This document shows positions 16,740 to 28,700 of a stretch of DNA of 37,851 bases, one piece after another. Origin of the DNA: Opitutia bacterium (GTDB taxonomy: Bacteria; Verrucomicrobiota; Verrucomicrobiia; Opitutales; Seribacteraceae). Under the pieces are notes generated by a model. It was not told the origin of the DNA and did no database searches. It worked only from the letters and a program-made list of their open reading frames with translations. The stretch is from contig JABHOU010000189.1 in assembly GCA_018695085.1 (NCBI GenBank), forward strand, positions 1-37,851, written 5' to 3'. Positions within the stretch are counted from its first letter, which is position 1, and each line of letters begins with the position of its first letter. A program made the translations under genes and the position numbers.

Positions 16740-19700
16740 AGCCCCATCCACTTCTGCGGCGCTCAATCCAAGAGCATTGCCGCGTTTCACGGTAACGGTT
16801 GCTGTCCCGTAAAGGCCGTTTCCGTCGGCCAAACGCAACGCGACGACCATGGCTTCACCGACGGACAGGTGGTCAGCCTCGTCCTCATCCGCCACCAAGA
16901 GTTGTCCTTGCTCGCTCAAGGAAAAAGCGGCGACCCCATCCTTGTCAGTATCAGGATTGCCCGAACTAATGGAAAAGCCTACGGTATCTCCATCCGCATC
17001 GGCCCCATGAAGATTAAGGATGGTTACTCCCTGAATCCACTGGTCGGCAGGCAGGGCGATCTCCGCATTGGACGCCGTGGGTGGGAAGATGTTAACGCTC
17101 CCATTGTAGTCGGACGTTTGCCCGGAAAGCAATTCCTTGCTTTTGGCGGTTGCCAAGGTGGCGGGTGTTCCTCCTTCGAGCCGCAACTTCTCGTATCCCT
17201 GCACTATGCTATCTTCAACAACCGCTTGAATCTTTGCCAATTCGACTGCAAGCGTATCAGGAGCAGTCCCTTTAGCAAGAGACTCAACGATCATTCCATC
17301 GGCCGCCACGGACATTTGGGCCGCTCCGGCCAAATCTTCGGCGGTAACACCGGCAACACCCAAAGTCGTTACCACGCTTGTAAGAACATTCTGCATTTCG
17401 CTCGCATCGCCAAGGGGAGAAGCTGCACCACTGGCAATTTTGGCGGCAACTTCAGAAATCAATTGAGCAGAGATCGATTTTCCCGAAGCATTTCCGTCCG
17501 AGGCGTATTTCACGAAGGCCGCCCCCTGCCGAATTGCATTGGCGACCCGAGCGCTTGCGGCAAGAGCTTGACTAGCATTGGCATCTCCCTCCGCGGCTGC
17601 AGCAATGGGATCATAATTGAACAAGTCCAAGGAAGCTGACAACCCCAGTGCCTCCGCCACCTTGGATTTAGCGTCTTCCCGAGAGAGCCCTTGCTCGACA
17701 AAGGCCGAGGAAAGAGTGCTAAGGGGATTTACGACCGTTGAGTTGGCATCAGCTACGTAAAGTCCCGTAAAAGGTTCGAGTGTCGAAGAATCAGTTCCCC
17801 CGTAAACGAGTATTCTACCCTCTTCAGGATCTATGGCTCCGTTTTTATTGGCATCTGCCTTCAAAAACTCTTCCTCCGTGAATGAAAAGGAAAATGCACC
17901 GCTTTCATCGGTAAGCACTGGGCTCGACAGATCGTGAGTACCATTTCCGTCAATATCGAAAACAACGCTTGCCCCAACCAGATATCCATCCATCGCCTTG
18001 CCTGCGATGGTGTAGTTCCAGTCTGCTACGTAAATGGTTCGCTTGGTGGCAATCTCGTTGCCGGAATCATCGACTACCGAATAGTTAAGTTCATAAGTTC
18101 CGGTAACGTTTTCATCTAAAGATCCTGAAACCATCACCCTGTTGAAAAGATCGCCGTCCACGGTATCGAGAGCCGAAAAACCGGGCTCAACGAAGGGTTC
18201 GCCTTTGTTCAGGTTCATGGACGGACTGCCAAAGAGTAACAGATCTGGAGCAATGGTATCTACAATTTCCACTTTTCTCGTGGCAATCGCTTGGTTTCCT
18301 GCGATGTCTTGAACAATATAATTCAAATTGTATAACTGCAAAACGGTTCCCACGTCACTAGAACCCCAACCCAAAGGGGGAGCCAAAGTCGCTAGCTCGA
18401 CGCCCACTTTGTGCGTCAAGTTGCCGTCGACGACGTCAATGGCCGAATAGCCCGGATCTTCCCATTCCGTGCCCGCTTCATAAGTCACTAAATCGCCAGC
18501 AAACAATGAAATCTCCGGCGCTTTGCTGTCGCGAATTACAATTGTCCGAGTAACGGTACCAGTGCTACCCGCAGAATCGGCAGCCGTGTAGATCAAGTGG
18601 TACACTCCTGGTGGCGCGAGTGCGGAAACCTTTAGGGTTCCGCTCCCTTGGGTTGCGTTCAAGTCATCGATGGTAATTATTCCAGTCGCATTTCCATCTT
18701 CGCTAACGGTTTTAGGATCAATTACCCCATCATAATCATCGCTGGCCAAGGGCTTCAGATGAAAAACTTCATCCCCGGGATTAAGATAGACGGCTTTTTC
18801 TTTACCGTCACCTCCAATGACCGATTCAGCCATTGGCAACAAGGTGAGGAGGGGCGGCGGATCTTTAACGACAAAATTTACCTGCGAACGATCCTCGGAG
18901 AGACTTCTGTCCCACGAGCCGGAATAGTTGCCCACCGGCTCACCGTAATCGTAAGCTTTGTTGCTTGGGTCACCACTTTCACCACGATCAATAAAAGCAT
19001 GTATGTTGTAAGTTTTTCCTGTTGGCAAATTCTTGAAAAAATAAAAGGTTGCGGACGAGGGGGTGAGAGGTTTGTCACCTCCTAAATAGGAACTGACGTC
19101 TTTGTTCTCCTCAAAAACCGGCACCCCCTCCTCCTCGGGAATGGCCAAAACATAGAGGGTGCCGTTCATCTCTCCTTGAAAGTAAACCGTTCCGGATATG
19201 CCGGCTCCACCCTTTTCCGGGTTTAGAGGATCCAGACCAAAACTCACTTCAAGCCCATCGGGCCAGCCATCCCCATCGGTATCAGGATTTTTCGGATTAG
19301 TTCCGGTATTGTTTGCGTCAACGTATGTGTTCGTATTGGTTTCGACGCCATCGAGCAAGCCATCGGCATCGGTGTCGGCATTATTGGGGTCGGTTCTTAA
19401 GGTCGTTTCGCTTCCGTCGCCAAGACCATCCCCGTCGGTGTCGGCCTTCCAGGGATTGGTACGATAGCTAAACTCCAAGGAGTTGTTCAGTCCGTCGGTA
19501 TCGTTATCGTCATCCCAATCGATAAAACCTTCCCGAACCGTATCGAAATGGAGGTCCGACCACAGTTCCTTTTCCGTCAGTTGAGCCCTATGGGATGCTT
19601 CCAGACGCACCTTTTGCTCAAGCAAACCCAAAGTCGCCTTCAGCCAAAGCCCACCGCCGACCAAGGCGGTCAAGTTGGCATCGGTTCCGGTCTGGCCTTC

Positions 19701-22700
19701 CGGGCGGGACAAACGAATGCCGGAAATCACCGAATAACCGCTCCCGCCCTCAACCACTTCGATTGCCTTGACCGAGCCGGTAGAGTTGACTTCGGAAATG
19801 CGAGCGAAGGCACCCGAACCATCGCCAAAGATTTGAACAAGGGTGGAGTTGTCGTCCGAATAACCCGTGCCTCCGCCATCCACTCGAACAGATGCCACTT
19901 TTCCCGATCGCAGGGTGGAGCGCAATATCAAGGTCGTGGAATTACCGTCAATAGTGCTGAGAGATGCCAACTTCGTTAAGTTCCCCTCGGTCGAATTGAA
20001 GTCAAACTCTAGTTCCCACTTTACGTTATCGGTATCCAGAAGCGTACCGTTTCGATCGTAGCCCTTTGCGGTAAAGGTCATGTTCAAGTCACCCGCTACA
20101 GATGATGAAATTGGCATTTCAACCGAATTATCACCAGCCGAAGGTGAGATTATGAGGTGAGATGCGTTGGCATCCACCGCAGCCTTTCTTCCCATCCAAT
20201 AGGCATCGTCAAGCCTATCGAATAAGTAATCTTCCCTGAAGTCCAAGCCTGATATTGTGGATCCGTAAAACACCGTAAAACTATCAGCCGAATTATGGTT
20301 GGATGAATTTACATCCACAATCTGTATGTCGAGAGATCCGTCAGGATTAACGGTCGTAGAAAGATTGGGTATGCCCCTGCCGGTGTTTTGTGGATGTGGA
20401 GTAATCGAAAACACAGGTATGGTCCCCGGTCGAAAACCAACCCCGATCCCCTTTAAGTTTTTCTTCGTAGAGGTCGACTCTCCCTGACGCAATACGTCCT
20501 CCGGCCAAATGAGACTGCTCAAGCCTACGCCATTTTGGTCGGTTTCCAGCCTAAGTGAAGGAATGCCCGGGACGTAAACCACATGGGTAACGGTCGAATT
20601 GCCGTCCTCTCGGAAGGTGATTTCCTCCAAGTTGGAATCCTCCGCAAGCACGGCAGCATTGTATAACCCCGGCTCGAGGTTAGGAAACGAATAATAACCG
20701 TTGCTGTCGGTATAGGAAATCCACGCGTCGGGCAGGTACGCCCAAGAATATATGTTTTCGCCAAGAATTTCTGTCTCATGAACCCTTATCGCATCTTCAA
20801 AAGAGACACTGCCTCGTTCTTTTGAGATGCGTGAAATTGAAAGGTCTGCATCTTCAAAAGAAAAGCTCGTGATAACCCCCAAAGCCGACATCGCCCCACT
20901 TTGCCCGTTGAGCTTGCGCCAAAACTGGTCCACTTCATTTTCGGGGTCGTATTCCTTGCTCAGATTCCCAGAGACAAAAGTGGCGAGAGCTTCGTAGGCA
21001 TCCGCCCCCCACCATACGACGTCTCCCTTGTGATATTTGCCCGGTTCCCACTTGGTCACGACTCGCCAGTCGAGCGAAGGAGCCGAGTCGAGAGTATGAA
21101 TTTCTCCGCCCAATCCCTCGCGATCCCAATCCGAAAGAGAATAACTGGAGAAAGAAGGAAACGAATCGTCCACCACAACGTCCATGAAGCGCCGGTGGGA
21201 CAATGGATTATAATCGATACCCCCGTTGCGCCCGACGCTGGTCAACTTGTAGGCGTCCTCCCCTTCCAGGTTTGCACGATGAACTTCCACCACTGGGATT
21301 TCCCCGAAAACAGACCGCCACATGCCGTTGGCTTTATATGTTCCGTTGCCATCGAGAACCATTTTGCTCAACCCCTTGGTGAGGAAAGTGGTGGCGCAAG
21401 CGTCTCTGAAACTTTTGGCGTGACTGGAATTGAAATCGATGCGGATGGAAGGGGCATCGGCACCGTAACCAATGCCGTGGTCATGGATCGTGAATTCGGA
21501 AATCTGATCACCCGCGGAGTCACGAGGAATGGGCAATCCAAGATAAATACTCCCCCCGAGGGGCGATAACCTTTCGCGATATTCGTCCACGACCACCACT
21601 CTTGCCACTTCATTCAAGGCCCAAGGCCGTTCGCCAAACCCCTGTCCCGCCCCGGCGGGAAGAGTTACCGGACCAAGTTCTTCGTTCTTAAGGGCTGGGT
21701 CGTCATAAACCAACCGGACCATTTTTCCGTTGTTATTAAAAACGGGTATTACATCCACTCCCGAGCCCGTACCCATCACAAAGACCTCTGGGCAAGCGTA
21801 TCCGGCCCCGGGATTGTCAACGATTATTTCCACGATCTGCCCATTACGGAAGATTGGTGAACATTTAGCCTGAAATTCCTTATCTACGTTATATGTTGCT
21901 GAAATTTCTACGCGCGGATCAAGGTAACTATTGCCCGCCTTCTCCACAATCACTTTGACAACCCTGCCATCCACTACTTTGGCAAAGGCAGTAGCTCCCG
22001 TGCCAGTTCCCGCATTATCGGTAATCTTGACCAACGGAACATTGTGTATCATGGAAGAGGATTGGATTGGTATTTCATCAAGTGACCCGCCCAAGCGCAT
22101 GGTAACGTTGGCTTCCTTGGTCGGCTTCTGTCCCGCGTTGACCAAGACCACTTTGGGGGTGTTGTTGGCGTCTAAGTTAAAATAGCCTCGACCGCCATCC
22201 GTAACGAGGATGGCAGCGACCATTCCGCTGCCATTGTTCTCTAAAAAAGCACGTGCCCGAGCACCAATTCCTCCGCCTCCCGTAATGGAGACAAAGGGAG
22301 GTCGACTGTAGCCGGAACCGGGATCCAACAGTTCGATGGCATCCGCCGAAAGGGTTCCGTTCTCGTCCACTTTGTCGGGATTGATACGAGCTCGGGTATG
22401 ATTCAGGTCCCTGTAGTTCGATGGAGTCGTGTACCCGCCATGGAAGTTTACTTCAGCGGGCACGGAGTAGCCGAGCCCACCGTCCAAAATCTGTATGCGT
22501 GACAACACGTTCGTAAAAGACACACTTTTAGCATTTACTTGGCGCGCTTTGGTCGCATTCAAATCGAAATAAATCGTGGGCGGCTTCACCCAGCCGGAAC
22601 CGTAATCTTTTCTCTCGGGGTTTATGCGCATAGCCTTGACTTCGTACTTTCGGGGAGCTACGCCCCGAGCAACGTCCAGCTTGTCGGAGAGAAAGACCTC

Positions 22701-25700
22701 GACCACGGGCGGTTTCTCTTCAACTGGATCATCTCCGATGAAGCGCAACCACCGCTCCGGGTTGCGCAATTTCAATTGACCGTCATTGGCGTCATAGAAA
22801 ACGTCTTCGGTTCCCCAAAACCTATTGTCCGATGCCGGATAATAAACAACGTCTCCGTTATCTTTCGTCGTTATTTCCGGAAAATGCCTTAAAATGATGG
22901 TTCCGTCTTCGTTCTGATATTGGGTTCCCTCTAACATACAGAGGTTTTTTTCCTCTTCACTTAGCCCGGCGAATCCGTTTTCGGTTAGGGTATCAAAAAT
23001 GGCGTCGAGGGTGGAGTTCCTTTCGACGTCAAGGTCATAGGGTCCGTTGCCGGGCCTTCTTAAAATGAATCCATGAATAGCTTGTTCCCTCATTATGGAC
23101 TCGAATCGAGGCGGTATTGAGCCCTTGCCCCGAATACGCACGTCCCCTTCCGAAAACCCCGGATCCGAATATCCATGACCTGGATCGGTTATCAAGACCG
23201 ATTCCTCAGGATCAAGATAAAACAGGTGGCTGCCGGTGGCGTTGTCATCGGTTTTGGAACCACCGATGACAATCGTGGGGGGAGCTCGAAATCCAAAAAC
23301 ACCTTGCACCGGTCCCGGCCAAGGCGGTGAAGAATATTGGGAAGACGCAAATGGATGCGCCCATACGAAACCTCCGCCGGCTATGTATGCACTACCGTTG
23401 TCGTCGACGTATTCGACGTATCTGCGCTTGATCTCTTTGCCATCAGGCAATTGTATGTCCAAAGCCTTGCCCATGTCCTTGGTAAGCAGAACGCTTTCCA
23501 CGCCTGTCGGTTGGAGAGCGAGAACACCGTTGGCTGTTTGGCCTTCGCTATGTTCATACCTTTGCCAGACGGCGGCAGGGTAAATGTGAAGGGAGTTGTT
23601 CTTCATGAGGTTCAAGGCTTCAGGTTTCGTGTTGTTGTTCTCACGAATGGCGGAATAGGTGGAGTAGTCGGCTATTTCGGTTTTTCGATAACGAACCAAA
23701 TCGCCTTCCACATAAGTGGCGCAGGCATCCCACGGCTCCGGCTCATTGGATCCAGGAGGTGTGTCGCCCGGAGAAAAAGTTACCTTCGGGGTCTCCTTGT
23801 AGCCTGCTCCGGGGGCGGTAACTTTAACCGTTCCCACCGAATCCACGCGAGCCTCCAAAGATGCTCGAAAGACATCTTTGGCACTGGGGCGCAAATCGTA
23901 TAAAAAAGAAATTTCGGGTGCCTCAAGCACGCGATCGAAAACCCATACTTCATCTAGTTGGCCAATGAAATAATTGGTTTGGTTTGCCTCACTGGTTTGG
24001 TGGCGACCGATTGCCATATAATCTATGTTTTCAACATCGGCGAAAAAGCCACGGGGAGCGTTTTGCCCATCTGCTGCAGTACGCAAATCCACAGCTTTTC
24101 CATCGACGTAAAACAGTGAGCTCACCTCGTTAACGACAAGCAGCCCATGGTGCCAATCGTCATCGTTGAAGGTTTCTGTGGTGTAGACACGGGTTATTTC
24201 CGCTCCGCCGTTGGACACAAGGAATTGGATTTGGCCCGTATCTCGAACCATAAGTCGAAAGAAGGAATCCGGGTCATCTTTGTCAGAGGCGGCAAGAATA
24301 GTACCGTCAACGGGCGTTCCGTTCGCTAAAGATAGCGTCTTGAACCAAAAGCTCACACTGCCCGTGCTGAGGGGTGCAAAGTCTTGGGCGGCCTGTGACA
24401 GGTCGACGTATCGGGTGCCATTGAAATCGATGCCGTCGTTTGGATTGCCCGGCACTACCCCGGCGTCCAGCTCGTCGGGATCGTTCATCGGCATGTCCAT
24501 GGCGACGCCGTGTCGGTTTTGGCCGGAAAGATCGAGAAACAAATCGCCCGACAGTTGGCGAATCTCCCGAGGCTCCAAAGCCCGATCGAAGACGCTGACT
24601 TCGTCTATAAAGCCATTAAGGTATTCGGTAGTTGGGGTTTCCGTAAAAGCCTTACCTAGAATAAAGTCCGAGGCACGCCCAGAGATTTTGTTAAAGTTGC
24701 CAGCAAGAGTAAAGGTCTTGCTGGCCACAAGTTCACCCATCACATACATGGTCGCAGTCGCGGAGTCCTCGTCGAAGGCATAGGCGACGTGCGTCCATTC
24801 ACTGGCATTTAAATCACCGCCCGACAAAACAACATTGTCGGCTGAACCACTATTTTCCTCTGCTTTGTATAGAATTCCAACAAAGTCAGACGTATTCCAG
24901 TAAAGCGAAAAGGCATTCGTCCCGCTTTCTTTCTGAGAGGCTAACCCATGAAAACTGCCGTTACCGTCGGGCTTCACCCACAACGAAACGGTAAAGGAAT
25001 CGCCAAGAAATTTGTTTTTGTTAGGTGAATCGGGAGCAAGGTACTCCTCGACGGTAGAATTACCTTGAAGCCGTATGGCTCGACCTCGAATGCCCCACTC
25101 GGAGCGATCGGCGATGAAGACGCTAGCGTTCAGTTCCATGGTGGCGTTGTAATCGGTAGTTTGACCGAGAACAGGAGTGGCCCCGATATGATGATCTGAA
25201 GAAGAGGTGGAGTTCTCCTCGTCCATCGACCAATGGGCTTTCAAGCTCTGGGTAATGGGACGAAGCCAGCCCGGGGAGGGTTCCAGCATAAGCTTGTCCT
25301 TGCGGGGATAGTAATTCTGTCGGAATAAAGATTCCTCGCGATCGAAAGACCAGTAGGCAAAAGGATTGGGGGGGTACAAGGCGATCGCCAGGGTGGTGTT
25401 GAGGTCATAACTTTCACCTTGGTCGGCAAGGGAAACTTCCTTGAGCTTATCCGGTTCCGTTTGGCCTTTTTCGTTCGTGACCCCCATCTTTTTGGTCGAG
25501 GCGGATGCCTCCACGCCGCGTCCTACCACGGCGATGGATGGGGAATCCGGATAGCCCGCACCGGCCTCTAAAACTATGATGGTACCCACTCCATCCACAT
25601 AGGCTTTGGCCGTGGCATTTGCCTCTGCGTAATCTTCCCAGAGACTTTGGCGATTAATGGTGACCAACGGGGGGAAATCCGGGTGATGACCATTGCCGCC

Positions 25701-28700
25701 ACGAGCACCCGACACTTTGCGGGTACGAATTTTTTTCACCCCTGTCGGCGCAAGGAGAGACTTTGCATATGGCTTGTAAACGATCCTGTATGGTGTGAAA
25801 ATTGAGCCATTGTCCTCAAGATATTCGACATAGGAACGAGTAAGGTTGCTTTCGTAAGAGTCAAAAATTCCGCCATCGAGAACAACTTCCGGGTTTTGCT
25901 CGTAGCCAGAGCCCGGATCTTCCACTCTGGGAGAGAAAATGAGCCTCAACTCCACCTTGGCGGGCTCGCTGTCCGGGGCGGAATAAAAAGTGATTGGATA
26001 ACCTTTCGCGGACGGCTCGTACTCAAAGCGATGAATCTCCCCTCGTCGAAACTCTAGACGAGGCGACCTTTGGCCATCGATAAAGAATTTCGTGGTGTCC
26101 GCCAGGCCGGCCGGTATCCGAGAAGATAAAAGGTCGCCCGATACGGTAACCACGTGCTGAATGATCGGGGCCTTTTGCAGGACGACCCTCGCCCCCTGCA
26201 CGGGTCCGGTGGTGGACTCGACCACACCCTCGATGCGCGAAATGCCGGCTTGCTCGGGTTCGCCCACGGCAAGAACTACGGTTTGCGAGGATACGCCACC
26301 CTTCATGTCGGAAACCACGGCACGAAGGTTATGGTTCCCCACGGAGTCGAAAGTCTTAATTATCGTTGGCTGGTTTAGGTAGGCGTCGCCAATAAGAGGT
26401 CTCTCGTCGTGATACCAAGAGAAAGCATATCGCGAAAGGTTGGCGTCCCCGGACAATATGACCGTGAATTCGACTCCCTGATTTACCTCCGGGCGAAGGT
26501 TACTTGTCTGCAAGGAGAACAATGGGGCGGAAGCGTTACCATCTGCAACCGTTCCGACGTTCAAGGCGACTTCCAAATATTCCATGGGAGAATTTCCTCC
26601 GCGTGAGATGGGAGTAATGTGCACGTCGCTATCGTAGTCCGAATAAGTCTGCCCTAGCATTAAGGAACCATCGGTAAAGTCATCCGGCGTGTTGCGGGTG
26701 AGATCCAGCAAAACGTTGTCGGCGCCATCGGCGTTTATCAAGTTCAGCCCGTTTTTTGTTGCGGATTGCCTGTAAGAAACGAGATAGGACCAGTAAGGAG
26801 CTTTCGAGGAGGCATGCAAACGAATGGCTCGTAATCCCTTGGCGGAAGACGGTGAACGATCTCGCAATTCGGCTTTGACCGGTGTTTGACCCGCAAATAC
26901 CTGAATCCAAGCAGAATCAAGCAAGAGAGATTTGTTTTGATCGTCAAGCAACTCGATTCTCGGCTCTTCCGAAAAACCGATACCAGGACTCGTAATCGTC
27001 AACTCGTAACTGCGCTTGGACCCAGTAGCCGTAGCGGTTACTTCCGTGCCTGGCCCGCCAATGGAGACGGTAATGCTTCCGGAAGGAAAATCTTTCGGCA
27101 AGTCAATGTTAGCCGGCACCGCTACTGTATAGGACCCCAGCCGCAATGGATAAGGTGCGGAGCCGTAATCGTGTCGGTAGACCCGAAAAACATTTTGTCG
27201 AGTGGCGTTCGGTTCACGCCATATGCTTGCCGCAATATCTGCTCCGGAAGCGAGAAAGGTCGCGTCTGCTCCTGAAGCATTCCCTTCCTCGTAACCAAAC
27301 TGAGCAACGATTTTGGCTGCAACAGTAAGATCGGCTCCGATACCTCCCGTGCCCATGACGGAATATGGATTGCCGTAATCGATCACTCCGCCTTCGTCGC
27401 TAATTGCCTTCTCGCCAACGGACTCGTATCGATTGGCATGCTGAAACCCAAAATTATGCCCAAGCTCGTGGGCCGCGACACCTGCTTCCCAGCTTGACGC
27501 CGTGACATGTGAACCCGGGGCGCCCACCTTGCCCAAACCGCCAGAACCGCATGTGGTGATCGAGATCCATGAGACCGCAGTCCTGCCGACCTTGGCCGTA
27601 AGCGTAGCGTTGGGGTCGTCATTTTTGTTTTCATGCTCTCCCTCGACCGTAACCGTGGGAACGGCAGTATAATCTCTTCCAGTATCAGTGACCAAAACCG
27701 ATGCTATGCTGCCATTCGAATCAAGAAACGCCTCGGCTTTTGCGCCGCTTCCACCGCCGCCTTCTATTCGAACAAGGGGAGGGTAAAGGTAGCCACCTCC
27801 ACTTGCACTCACCTCTATACCAGTCACTCCCTTGAAGGCGGGTCCATCGAAATCCCAATCCTCGGGGCTCACTTGAGCGGCGATGGTCTTGGGAAGATCA
27901 ATATCGACTTCGCAAGCCTCCACGATCTCGTCGTCCCCGAACATCGTGTGCTTCGACCATTTCCGTGTCGGCATGGTCACGGTTCCAGTGATTACATAGT
28001 CGAGGTTGAGTTTGTAATCGGAATTTCTTTGGTAAAATTCTCGTACTTTTTCCATTACTTGACGCACTTGAAGTCCAGTAACAGGCTCGAAAGCATCTTG
28101 CTGCTTGTCGGGATTTATTATGTTGCCATCCTCGTCAACCACAGGCTTGGAAGATCCGGCATATTCCACGCCCTCATCCTGATAACGAGCTCGGATGACC
28201 AACACTTTTCGGTTGTCGGAAATGGGAACGTCACTAGCATCGGGCTGGTCGCCCAAATCCATTTCTATTACATAAGGCAGGTGGAAGGTATGGTTAAGGT
28301 CCCGCCACACTCCGCCAGCATTCCAGTCCATAACGGCAAAGTCCTCCGCCTCAGCAAGCACGGGGTTCGTTGCGTTGTCATTTTCGCCAACCGCCCAATT
28401 GGAATAGCCGGCAAAAGTGGAGCCGTCGAGCCAAGTCCAGTTTCCTTCGGTGGCATTCAAATCGAAATATTCGGTGGAGTTCGTATCTTTGTTGAAAGAA
28501 CTCCCTTTCGAGATATTTCCAGTAGTATTGATGTGATCGGTCCCCCCTATCCAGGCATATGGCACGGTTCCGTTGTACTCGGGAAACAAACCCATGACAT
28601 TGGCATCTTCCAAAAGTTTGCGGACATCCTCGTTTTCATGAGCGGAACCGATGCAAACCAACCGTCCACCACTGTTCTCCGCATTAGCCTTGGCCGTCTC

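Noticed and set aside
16725..17639. 304-codon plus-strand frame opposite the end of the first giant gene
   Set aside because: It is a shadow of the minus-strand gene. No recognisable domain or ribosome site.
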